Source: Castellaniella defragrans (lineage in GTDB: Bacteria > Pseudomonadota > Gammaproteobacteria > Burkholderiales > Burkholderiaceae_B). From it: a stretch of DNA of 64,000 nucleotides. Made by a program: the position numbers and the translations under genes. The DNA is taken from assembly GCF_014203015.1 (NCBI RefSeq), contig NZ_JACHIB010000015.1:1-64000 (forward strand), read 5' to 3'. Under the pieces are notes generated by a model that worked only from the letters and a program-made list of their open reading frames with translations, searched no databases and had not been told where the DNA came from. Shown here piece by piece: positions 56,872 through 64,000 of this stretch; the stretch's first letter is position 1; every line of letters starts with the position of its first letter.

Positions 56872-57927
56872 ATGAAGAAAATGTTTCGCAGCCTGGCCGT
56901 GGCGGCCTTCACGATGTGCGCGATGGGCGCCGCCTCGGCGGCCGACGTGACCTGGCGCGTACCGACCTCGGTGCCCGAGGGTTCGCCCTTCTACCAGAAT
57001 TTCCTGGAGCGCTTCGCCGCCAACGTCAAGACCCTGACGGCGGGCCGGGTCGAGATCCAGCCCTTCGGCGCCGGGGTCATCGTGCCGGCCCTGAAGGTGT
57101 TCGACGCGGTGCGCGACGGCGTGGTCGAGGCGGGCCATTCCACCTCCAGCTACCTGGTCAACCAGGACCCGCAGAACGCCATTTTCTCGGGCTTCCCCGG
57201 CGGCATGGGGCCGGACGCCTACAAGGCCTGGCTGTACCAGGGCGGCGGCAAGGAAAGGCTGGAAAAGCTGCGCGCCGGCCAGGGCCTGAAGACCATGATC
57301 GTCGGCATCGGATCTTCCGAGATCCTGGCGCATGCCAACAAGCCCATCCGCGGCGCGGAAGACCTCAAGGGCCTGAAATACCGCACCTCCGGCCCCTGGG
57401 CGGAAGTGATGCGCGACTATTTCGGCGCCGTGCCGACCGTGGTGCCGCCGGGCGAGACCTACACGCTGCTGCAGCGCAAGGGCGTGGACGCCGTGGAATG
57501 GGCGCCGCCGTCGGCCAACATGCCGGAAGGCTTCCACCAGGCCGCCAAGTACATTGTCGTGCCGGGCGTGCACCAGCCGACCTTCATGTGGGAAGTGGTC
57601 GTGAAGCAGGACACCTGGGACAAGGTGCCCGCGGAACTGAAGCCGCTGATCGAGGCCGCCGCCCACCTGACCACCGAGCAGAGCCTGGACTATTTCTATG
57701 ACGCGGACATGAAGGCCATGGAAAAGTACCGCAGCGGCCGCAACGAGATCATCACGCTCAGTCCCGAGTTCGTGAAGCAGCTGTCCGACGCGGGCTACGA
57801 CTGGATGCACAAGACGGCCGAGGCGCAGAAGGCCGCCGGCAAGCCGGACATGGCCGAGGTGCTGGCCGAATACGAGGCCTATCACAAGCGCTGGAAGGCC
57901 GAGAGCGGCTACCTGATCCGCGATTGA
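56872..57927 (+). CDS. TRAP transporter substrate-binding protein DctP-type
   Basis: A 351-residue periplasmic receptor. A signal peptide ends SAA, followed by DVTWRVPTSVPEGSPFYQNF. The DctP pattern includes LKGLKYRTSGPWAEVMRDYFGAVP, with the Arg that binds a carboxylate, and VDAVEWAPPSANM. GGGGGAG precedes the ATG. It captures the substrate, probably hydroxyproline or a related carboxylic amino acid given the enzymes downstream. Confidence 0.92.
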   Translation: MKKMFRSLAVAAFTMCAMGAASAADVTWRVPTSVPEGSPFYQNFLERFAANVKTLTAGRVEIQPFGAGVIVPALKVFDAVRDGVVEAGHSTSSYLVNQDPQNAIFSGFPGGMGPDAYKAWLYQGGGKERLEKLRAGQGLKTMIVGIGSSEILAHANKPIRGAEDLKGLKYRTSGPWAEVMRDYFGAVPTVVPPGETYTLLQRKGVDAVEWAPPSANMPEGFHQAAKYIVVPGVHQPTFMWEVVVKQDTWDKVPAELKPLIEAAAHLTTEQSLDYFYDADMKAMEKYRSGRNEIITLSPEFVKQLSDAGYDWMHKTAEAQKAAGKPDMAEVLAEYEAYHKRWKAESGYLIRD

Positions 57928-57965
57928 TCCGCGGCCGATCCGCGACTGCACCCAGCGAGGCCGAG

Positions 57966-58481
57966 ATGCTCGATGTCCTGACCCGATTTGCGAACGGCGT
58001 GTCCTGGTGCGCCTCCCAGCTGGCCAGCGTGGCGGCGGCCGTCCTGACCGTGGCCATGGTCTACGAGGTGGCCGCCCGCTACGTGTTCGACGCGCCCACG
58101 GCCTGGGCCTTCGACATCGCCTACATGGCCAATGGCGCCGTCTTCCTGCTGGGCGTGGCCTACGTCCTGCGGGAAGACGCCCACATCCGCATCGACGTGC
58201 TGCGCAACCGCCTGCCCGTCCGCTTCAACCGCGGAGTCCAGGGCATCGCCTACCTGCTGATCCTGGCGCCGTTCTTCGGGATGCTGTCCTGGATCGCCGT
58301 ATCGCACACCTGGCGGGCCTGGGTGCTGCACGAGGTGGAGACGGTCAGCCCCTGGGCGCCGCTGATGTGGCCGTTCTATCTGTGCATCGCGCTCGGGCTG
58401 ATCGCCCTGACCCTGCAATTGGCGGTGGGGGGCCTGCGGGCCTTCCGCGGCCTGGATTCCGCCGCCCGGAAGGACCACTGA
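57966..58481 (+). CDS. TRAP transporter small permease DctQ-type
   Basis: A 171-residue membrane protein with four helices and the DctQ pattern (YEVAARYVFDAPTAWAFDIA, LREDAHIRIDVL). ATG 57966 gives the usual N-terminus; earlier in-frame codons are not supported. Its stop overlaps the dctM start by one base (TGATG). Confidence 0.92.
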   Translation: MLDVLTRFANGVSWCASQLASVAAAVLTVAMVYEVAARYVFDAPTAWAFDIAYMANGAVFLLGVAYVLREDAHIRIDVLRNRLPVRFNRGVQGIAYLLILAPFFGMLSWIAVSHTWRAWVLHEVETVSPWAPLMWPFYLCIALGLIALTLQLAVGGLRAFRGLDSAARKDH

Positions 58482-59800
58482 TGAATCCGACCATCGCCGC
58501 CCTGATGTTTCCGGGGATGTTCCTGCTCATCTTCCTGGGCATCCCGGTTTCCTTTTCCCTCATCATCCCCGCCGTGATCGCGGGCTGGTTCGCCTTCGGC
58601 GACCAGGTGTTCAACCAGCTCTACGGCGGCCTGTATTCGGCCGCCACCAACTACATCCTGTCGGCCATCCCCATGTTCGTGCTCATGGGCGCGATCCTGG
58701 AGCGCTCCGGCATCGCCGCGCGGCTGTTCCGCACCATGCAGCTGTGGCTGGGGCGGCTGCCCGGAGGCCTGGCCGTGGCGACCATCGCCATGGGGGCCAC
58801 GTTCGCCGCCGCCGCCGGCGTGGTGGGCGCGGTCGAGGTCATGGTGGGCCTGATGGCCATTCCGGCCATGCAGCGCTTCCGCTACGACAACTCGCTGATC
58901 GCCGGCACCATCTGCGCGGGCGGCTCGCTGGGCACCATGATCCCACCCTCGGTGGTGGCCGTGGTGTACGCCTCGCTGGCGCAGATCTCGGTGGGCGAGC
59001 TGTTCGCCGCCATGCTGTTCCCGGGGCTGGTGATGGTGGGGCTGTTCATCCTGTACATCATCGCCGTCTGCATCCTGGACCCGAAAAAAGGCCCCCGGGC
59101 CGACGACCCGGACATGCGCCTGCCGGTGATGGAAAAACTGAAGATCACGTTCAGCGGCCTGCTGCCGACCATGCTGCTGATCGTGGCCGTGCTGGGCTCG
59201 CTGATGGCCGGCATCGCCTCGCCCACCGAGGCCGCGGCGGTCGGCGCGATCGGCGCGCTGATCCTGTGCATCTGCTATGGCAGGTTCAGCCTGGGCGTGA
59301 TGCGGGAATCGCTGGCGATCACGGTGCGGATCTCCGCCATGATCCTGCTGATCGTGGCCGGCGGTATCATGTTCACGGGGATTTTCGCGGCCAATGGCGG
59401 CTCGCGCCTGATCCAGGGGCTGATCTCCGACATGGGCCTGGGCCTGCCGGGCACCCTGGTGCTGTTCCTGTTCATCGTGTTCCTGCTGGGCTTCGTGCTG
59501 GACTGGACCGCCAACGTGCTGATCTGCGTGCCGCTGTTCCTGCCCGTGCTGACGGCGGCCGGGGTGGATCCGATCTGGTTCGGCACGCTGGTGATCATCG
59601 TCATCCAGACCAGCTATCTGACCCCGCCCATGGCGTCCTCGATCTTCTACCTGCTGTCGATCGCGCCGCCGGACATGAAATACGGCCAGGTCTGCAAGGG
59701 CGTGGTGCCCTTCATCCTGGTCCAGATCGCCACCCTGGCGCTGGTGGTGCTGTTCCCGGCCCTGGCCACCTGGCTGCCGCAGCGCGTCGTGGGGTTCTGA
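58481..59800 (+). CDS. TRAP transporter large permease DctM-type
   Basis: A 439-residue protein with about twelve membrane helices and the DctM signatures AGVVGAVEVMVGLMAIPAM, CAGGSLGTMIPPSV and ASPTEAAAVGAIGALI. It carries the substrate with sodium. Translationally linked to dctQ. Confidence 0.95.
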   Translation: MNPTIAALMFPGMFLLIFLGIPVSFSLIIPAVIAGWFAFGDQVFNQLYGGLYSAATNYILSAIPMFVLMGAILERSGIAARLFRTMQLWLGRLPGGLAVATIAMGATFAAAAGVVGAVEVMVGLMAIPAMQRFRYDNSLIAGTICAGGSLGTMIPPSVVAVVYASLAQISVGELFAAMLFPGLVMVGLFILYIIAVCILDPKKGPRADDPDMRLPVMEKLKITFSGLLPTMLLIVAVLGSLMAGIASPTEAAAVGAIGALILCICYGRFSLGVMRESLAITVRISAMILLIVAGGIMFTGIFAANGGSRLIQGLISDMGLGLPGTLVLFLFIVFLLGFVLDWTANVLICVPLFLPVLTAAGVDPIWFGTLVIIVIQTSYLTPPMASSIFYLLSIAPPDMKYGQVCKGVVPFILVQIATLALVVLFPALATWLPQRVVGF

Positions 59801-59871
59801 ATCCGACCGCGGGGCCTCGCGCCCCGTTCCCGCCCGGTCCGCGGGCAGCCTTTTTGTTTTAGGAAAAGCAC

Positions 59872-60747
59872 ATGAACACCGAAGGAGTCCTGGTTCCCAT
59901 CGTCACCCCCTTCGCGGCGGACGGCCGCGTCGACGCCGACGCGCTGCGCCGGCTGGTGGAGCGCTTCATCGAGGCCGGCGTCGCCGGCATCGTGGCCTGC
60001 GGCACCACGGGCGAATACTATGCGCTGGAGGACGAGGAACGCGAGCTCGTGCTGAGCACGGTGGCCGAGGCCGCGCGCGGCCGCGTGACGGCGATCGCCG
60101 GCATCAACGCCCTGTCCACGACCCAGGCCATCCGCAACGCGCACCAGGCCGAGGCGCTGGGCTACGACGGCCTGATGCTGTCCACGCCGCCCTACAGCCT
60201 GCCCGAGCAGGCCGGCATCGCGCAGCACTTCCGCACGGTCGCGCAGGCCACGCAGCTGCCCATCATCATGTACGACTTCCCGGCGCGGGTGGGCGTGCAG
60301 ATCGCCGTGGACACGGTGATCGAACTCGCGCGCATCCCCAACATCGTCGGCATCAAGGAAAGCAGCGGCAGCTTCAACCGCGCCCTGGCCCTGATCCAGG
60401 CCGGCATCCCGGATTTCCAGATCATCAGCGGCTCCGACGACATGGCGGCCGACTTCCTGTTCTGGGGCGTGCGCAGCTGGATCAGCGGCGGCGCCAACGT
60501 CTTCCCGGCCGAGCAGGCCGCGATGGTCAAGGCCGCGGGCGAAGGCCGCTGGGATGAGGTGCGCCGCCTGATGAGCGCCATGTATCCCGTGATCCAGTCC
60601 ATGGAATCCGGCGACTACAACCAGAAGGCCAAGCTCGGCTGCCGCCGCCACGGCATCGAGGCCGGCCCGGTGCGCCTGCCGCTGGCGCCGCTGCCGGAAC
60701 AGGACGAACGCGCCTTCCTGGCGCTGCTGGACGCCTACCAGGGCTGA
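59872..60747 (+). CDS. DapA-family enzyme, likely pyrroline-4-hydroxy-2-carboxylate deaminase
   Basis: A 291-residue TIM-barrel of the dihydrodipicolinate synthase family. The Schiff-base Lys-162 is in NIVGIKESSG and Tyr-134 in IIMYDFPARVG; ACGTTGEYYALEDEE is the carboxylate site. With a 4-hydroxyproline epimerase, a D-amino-acid dehydrogenase and an aldehyde dehydrogenase nearby, the best fit is delta-1-pyrroline-4-hydroxy-2-carboxylate deaminase, which yields alpha-ketoglutarate semialdehyde. The specific role is from context; other family members share these motifs. Confidence 0.8.
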   Translation: MNTEGVLVPIVTPFAADGRVDADALRRLVERFIEAGVAGIVACGTTGEYYALEDEERELVLSTVAEAARGRVTAIAGINALSTTQAIRNAHQAEALGYDGLMLSTPPYSLPEQAGIAQHFRTVAQATQLPIIMYDFPARVGVQIAVDTVIELARIPNIVGIKESSGSFNRALALIQAGIPDFQIISGSDDMAADFLFWGVRSWISGGANVFPAEQAAMVKAAGEGRWDEVRRLMSAMYPVIQSMESGDYNQKAKLGCRRHGIEAGPVRLPLAPLPEQDERAFLALLDAYQG

Positions 60748-60757
60748 GGAGACCGCC

Positions 60758-62239
60758 ATGCCGCAAACCAAGGAACAGATTTTCGCCCAGGCCCGCGCGG
60801 GCAGCCTGTGGGCCGGACACCTGATCCCCGGCCACGACGTGCCGGGCGTCCGGATGGACAACACCACGCCGATCGACAACAGCGTGATCGGCGCCCTGGA
60901 ATCGGGCACCGCCGCCGACGTGGACCTGGCGGTGCGCGTGGCGCGCGCCAGCTTCAAGTCCGGCGAATGGTCGCAGCGCGCCCCCGCGGAACGCAAGCGC
61001 GTGCTGCTGGCCTGGGCCGAGCTGATGGAGGCCCACGCCGAGGAACTGGCGGCGCTGGACTGCATCGACGCCGGCAAGCCGATCACCGAATGCCTGAACA
61101 CGGACCTGCCGGCCACGCTGGACACCTTCCGCTGGTACGCCGAGGCCATCGACAAGTGCTTCGGCCGCATCGCCCCGACCGGGCCGGCCGCCACGGGCCT
61201 GATCGTCAAGGAGCCCATCGGCGTGGTGGGGGCCGTGCTGCCCTGGAACTTCCCCGCCCAGATGTACGCCTGGAAGGTCGCGCCCGCGCTGGCGGCCGGC
61301 AATTCGGTCATCGTCAAGCCGGCCGAGCTCACTTCCCTGAGCGCCTACCGCATGACCCAGCTGGCCCACGAGGCCGGCGTCCCGGCCGCCGCGCTGCAGC
61401 TGGTGACCGGCCTGGGCGAGGAAGTCGGCCAGGCGCTCGGCCGCCACATGGACGTGGACGTGGTGTCCTTCACCGGCTCCACCGAGGTCGGCCGCTATTT
61501 CCTGAAATACTCGGCCGAGAGCAACCTGAAGGAGATCGTCCTGGAATGCGGCGGCAAGAGCCCGCAGGTGATCTTCGAGGACGCGGACCTGGACGGGCTG
61601 GTGGACCACGTGCTGGCCGCCGCCTTCTGGAACATGGGCGAGAACTGCAGCTGCGGCTCGCGCCTGATCGTCCAGGCGGGCGTCAAGGACGCCGTACTGG
61701 ACCGCCTGCGCGCCCGCCTGTCGGACTGGAAGGTCGGCCTGCCCACGGACGAGTCCGTGCAGATCGGCCCCATGGTCGAGCGCGCGCACTTCGACAAGGT
61801 GCGCGGTTTCCTGGAAGGCGCGGCGGCCGAGGGCGCGCGCCTGGCGCACGGCGGCCGCATCCATGCGGAGCTGGGCAGCGGCTGGTACGTCGAACCGACC
61901 ATCTTCGACGGCGTCACGCGCGAATCGCGCCTGTTCCGCGAAGAGGTCTTCGGCCCCATCCTGGCCGTGTCCACCTTCGAGACCGAGGCCGAGGCCATCG
62001 AACTGGCCAACGACAGCAACTACGGCCTGGCCGCGTCCCTGTACACCCGCGACGTGGGCCGCGCCCAGCGCGTGGCGCGCGCCATCCAGGCGGGCACGGT
62101 GTCGGTCAACGGCTTCTCGGAAGGCGACATCACCACCCCGTTCGGCGGCTACAAGCAGTCCGGCTTCGGCGGCCGCGACAACGGCCTGGAGGCCCTGGAC
62201 CAGTACCAGCAGGTCAAGACGATCTGGTATGTGAACTGA
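60758..62239 (+). CDS. Aldehyde dehydrogenase, likely alpha-ketoglutarate semialdehyde dehydrogenase
   Basis: A 493-residue aldehyde dehydrogenase. Glu-263 is in VLECGGKSP and Cys-297 in NMGENCSCGSRL, 34 residues apart as usual; FTGSTEVGRYF is the cofactor site. By sequence it resembles the PuuC-type family. It follows the DapA-type gene by ten bases, so the likely reaction is alpha-ketoglutarate semialdehyde to alpha-ketoglutarate, the last step of hydroxyproline breakdown. A second Cys next to the nucleophile (CSC) is unusual. Confidence 0.85.
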   Translation: MPQTKEQIFAQARAGSLWAGHLIPGHDVPGVRMDNTTPIDNSVIGALESGTAADVDLAVRVARASFKSGEWSQRAPAERKRVLLAWAELMEAHAEELAALDCIDAGKPITECLNTDLPATLDTFRWYAEAIDKCFGRIAPTGPAATGLIVKEPIGVVGAVLPWNFPAQMYAWKVAPALAAGNSVIVKPAELTSLSAYRMTQLAHEAGVPAAALQLVTGLGEEVGQALGRHMDVDVVSFTGSTEVGRYFLKYSAESNLKEIVLECGGKSPQVIFEDADLDGLVDHVLAAAFWNMGENCSCGSRLIVQAGVKDAVLDRLRARLSDWKVGLPTDESVQIGPMVERAHFDKVRGFLEGAAAEGARLAHGGRIHAELGSGWYVEPTIFDGVTRESRLFREEVFGPILAVSTFETEAEAIELANDSNYGLAASLYTRDVGRAQRVARAIQAGTVSVNGFSEGDITTPFGGYKQSGFGGRDNGLEALDQYQQVKTIWYVN

Positions 62240-62240
62240 G

Positions 62241-62274
62241 GATGAAAAAGGCGCCGTAAGGCGCCTTTTTCATC
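62241..62274. terminator. Bidirectional terminator between aldehyde dehydrogenase and GntR gene
   Basis: Perfect 15-bp arms (left GATGAAAAAGGCGCC) around a GTAA loop, with a T-run inside the right arm and, on the other strand, the left. It ends both convergent transcripts. The first bases of the GntR stop region (62270-62274) lie inside the right arm. Confidence 0.9.
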
Positions 62275-62926
62275 CTTCGATGACGGTGTGGGTGAATTCC
62301 GTCAGATAGTCCATCAGCGCGTCCGCGCCGGCGATGGCGCGGTCCGGGTCGTTGGCGTGGATGCCCTCGGCCAGCATCAGGTGGCAGCGGGCGCCGCGTT
62401 CCAGGTCGCCTTCGTGCTGGTAGGCGTACCAGAAGCGCCGGCACTGGATGATCATCGGGATGATGGCCTGCACCGCGTAGGGATTGCGGCTGGCCTCGTG
62501 GGTCACGCGGTCCAGCGCCTGGTCGGCCCGCATGTAGCCTTCCAGGTCGCCGCGGCGCGCGGCCTCCGTCATGTCGTGCGCGCATTGCAGCAGCGCGGCG
62601 CGCTGCCCCGCCGTGGCGCGGCGCGCCGCCGATCCGGCGATCAGGCGTTCCAGCACCCGCCGCGTCTCGATCAGGATCAGGTGCTCCGCGATGCGGATCT
62701 CGCTCACGCGCAGCCCGCGCCGCGGCTGCTGCTCGATCAGGCCGCTGGCGATCAGCCGCATCAGGGCTTCGCGGATGGGCGTGCGGCCCAGGCCGGTCAT
62801 CTGGATCAGGTCGCTTTCCACGATGGGCTGGTTGGGTTCCAGCTGCAGCGTGGCGATCATCTGCTCGATGCGGTCGTAGGCCGCCTCGGTGGCGCGGATC
62901 TTGACGGTGGGGGATGCGGATGTCAT
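62270..62926 (-). CDS. GntR-family transcriptional regulator (FCD domain)
   Basis: A 218-residue regulator. The helix-turn-helix is ESDLIQMTGLGRTPIREALM with GLIEQQPRRGLRVSEI; the FCD ligand domain follows (ADQALDRVTHEASRN). It lies four bases after the epimerase gene on the same strand and faces the transporter/enzyme operon, which it most likely controls, with hydroxyproline or a breakdown product as ligand. That target is inferred. Confidence 0.9.
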   Translation of the reverse strand: MTSASPTVKIRATEAAYDRIEQMIATLQLEPNQPIVESDLIQMTGLGRTPIREALMRLIASGLIEQQPRRGLRVSEIRIAEHLILIETRRVLERLIAGSAARRATAGQRAALLQCAHDMTEAARRGDLEGYMRADQALDRVTHEASRNPYAVQAIIPMIIQCRRFWYAYQHEGDLERGARCHLMLAEGIHANDPDRAIAGADALMDYLTEFTHTVIEG

Positions 62927-62930
62927 GGAA

Positions 62931-63872
62931 TCAGGACTGCGGTTCGATGCCCCAGCGGAAGGGGTCGTCGTCCTGCAGGATCAGGGTGGTTTCGCCGCTG
63001 ATGTGGGCGCGCCCGCGCAGAGTCGGGACGACCTCGCCGTCCTCGCCCGGCTCGTAGCTGGCCTCGAACTGACTGCCAATGATACTGGACTGGCGCCAGA
63101 CCTGCCCCGGCGCGAGCTTGCCGTCGGCGGCCAGGCAGGCGAGCTTGGCGCTGGTGCCGGTGCCGCAGGGCGAGCGGTCGTAGGCCTTGCCGGGACACAG
63201 CACGAAGTTGCGGCTGTCGGCGTCCTCGTCGGCGCCGAAGAGCTCGATGTGGTCGATGCGCGCGTCGCCGCGCCCGCGGATGCCCTGGGCGTCCAGGGCC
63301 TGGCAGATGGCCCAGGCGTATTCCGTCAGCGCGGCCCGGTCCGCGCCGGGCACCACGCGGTCGGGGGCGTCCACCAGGAAGAACCAGTTGCCGCCCCAGG
63401 CGATGTCGCCGCGCACGGTGCCGTGGCCGGGGACGTCCACGGCGACCGCCTTGCGGTGGCGGTAGGCGGGGACGTTGCGCACGCCGACCGAGCCGTCCTC
63501 GTGCAGCGTGGCGGTGACGGTGCCCACCGGGGTCTCGATGCGGTGCTCGCCCGGCTCGATGCGGTCCAGCCAGGCGAGCGAGGCCAGCAGGCCGATGGTG
63601 CCGTGGCCGCACATGCCCAGGTAGCCGGTGTTGTTGAAGAAGATCACGCCGGCCGTGGCGGCGGGATCCACGGGCGCGCACAGCAGGGCGCCGACCAGCA
63701 CGTCGCTGCCGCGCGGCTCCAGGATCACGGTCTTGCGCCAGGCGTCGTGCCGCTCGGCCAGCAGCCGGCGGCGTTCGGCCATGGAGCCGCCGCCCAGGTC
63801 GGGAAAGCCGTCGAGCACCAGCCGGGTGGGCTCTCCGCCGGTGTGGGAATCCAGGATGGCGATGCGATGCAT
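62931..63872 (-). CDS. 4-hydroxyproline 2-epimerase (proline racemase family)
   Basis: A 313-residue protein of the proline racemase family. Catalytic Cys-88 is in [10 protein letters not shown] and Cys-236 in [11 protein letters not shown], the numbers reported for bacterial 4-hydroxyproline 2-epimerases. Both Cys present means epimerase rather than the dehydratase (Cys/Thr) group. It converts trans-4-hydroxy-L-proline to cis-4-hydroxy-D-proline. GAGGACAC precedes the ATG. It is nine bases from the upstream dehydrogenase gene. Confidence 0.92.
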   Translation of the reverse strand: MHRIAILDSHTGGEPTRLVLDGFPDLGGGSMAERRRLLAERHDAWRKTVILEPRGSDVLVGALLCAPVDPAATAGVIFFNNTGYLGMCGHGTIGLLASLAWLDRIEPGEHRIETPVGTVTATLHEDGSVGVRNVPAYRHRKAVAVDVPGHGTVRGDIAWGGNWFFLVDAPDRVVPGADRAALTEYAWAICQALDAQGIRGRGDARIDHIELFGADEDADSRNFVLCPGKAYDRSPCGTGTSAKLACLAADGKLAPGQVWRQSSIIGSQFEASYEPGEDGEVVPTLRGRAHISGETTLILQDDDPFRWGIEPQS

Positions 63873-63881
63873 GATGTGTCC

Positions 63882-64000
63882 TCAGAAGAAGCGTTCCGGC
63901 CGGTAGGGGGCGGGATCGATGGCCGGGGGCTGGCCGCCGATCAGGTCGCGGATCAGGCGGGCGGTGGCCGCCGACTGCGTCAGGCCCAGGTGGCCGTGGC
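63882..64000 (-). CDS. FAD-dependent D-amino-acid dehydrogenase, C-terminal end (partial)
   Basis: The last 38 codons of a gene running off the window. The reading HGHLGLTQSAATARLIRDLI is the C-terminal FAD-contacting segment of DadA-type dehydrogenases. Placed directly before the epimerase, it is probably the D-hydroxyproline dehydrogenase that forms pyrroline-4-hydroxy-2-carboxylate. Stop TGA at 63884-63882. Confidence 0.8.
   Translation of the reverse strand, partial: HGHLGLTQSAATARLIRDLIGGQPPAIDPAPYRPERFF

Overview
The window is GC-rich bacterial chromosome, densely packed with short operons that often overlap by four bases (ATGA). Gene content points to a betaproteobacterium of the order Burkholderiales, most likely near Bordetella/Achromobacter (Alcaligenaceae): DUF4148 and DUF4168 periplasmic proteins, an rpe-gph-trpE block, and TRAP and tripartite-style catabolic loci. 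That placement is inferred from gene content only. No rRNA, tRNA, CRISPR array or insertion sequence was recognised.

Region by region. (1) 1-2017: the end of a meta-cleavage pathway locus (4-oxalocrotonate decarboxylase tail and a 4-oxalocrotonate tautomerase), a DUF4148 protein and a LysR regulator. (2) 2113-9400: an aralkylamine-utilisation locus. It has an aldehyde dehydrogenase, an outer-membrane MetA-type protein, tryptophan-tryptophylquinone aromatic amine dehydrogenase (heavy chain, AauE, AauD, light chain), a c-type cytochrome and a FeaR-like AraC regulator. A 22-bp-spaced direct repeat before the aldehyde dehydrogenase is the likely operator. (3) 9351-16389: housekeeping and envelope genes: lipoprotein alpha/beta hydrolase, DUF4105 protein, TtcA, FolB, M61 peptidase, enoyl-CoA hydratase. 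(4) 16549-28174: an extracellular-matrix island. Curli genes csgE-F-G-B-A-C and the poly-N-acetylglucosamine genes pgaA-B-C-D run head to tail on the minus strand and end in a CsgD-like LuxR regulator. An orphan bcsR-bcsQ pair converges on that regulator. (5) 28518-35818: the complete F0F1 ATP synthase operon atpIBEFHAGDC, closed by a strong terminator. (6) 36090-45140: a HIT protein and the tryptophan locus rpe-gph-trpL-trpE and trpG-trpD-trpC. The two parts are separated by a plus-strand lldR-lldD lactate module. A Trp-rich leader peptide and attenuator precede trpE. (7) 45221-48675: MltA, a UbiH-type hydroxylase and DsbC. (8) 48676-50690: a two-gene island of visibly lower GC encoding an unknown small protein and a large protein with a C-terminal ImmA/IrrE metallopeptidase domain. 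(9) 50791-56613: ABC substrate-binding protein, chemoreceptor, thiopurine methyltransferase, Tsx-like porin, DUF4168 protein and a tautomerase. (10) 56872-64000: a hydroxyproline-type catabolic locus with TRAP transporter, DapA-family deaminase, aldehyde dehydrogenase, GntR regulator, 4-hydroxyproline 2-epimerase and a D-amino-acid dehydrogenase cut by the window end.

The most interesting points are the joint curli/PNAG island with its phosphorylation-site-less regulator, the low-GC ImmA/IrrE two-gene module with its upstream inverted repeat, the trp leader peptide start-stop coupled to gph in a split trp operon, and several short tandem repeats inside or before envelope-related genes.
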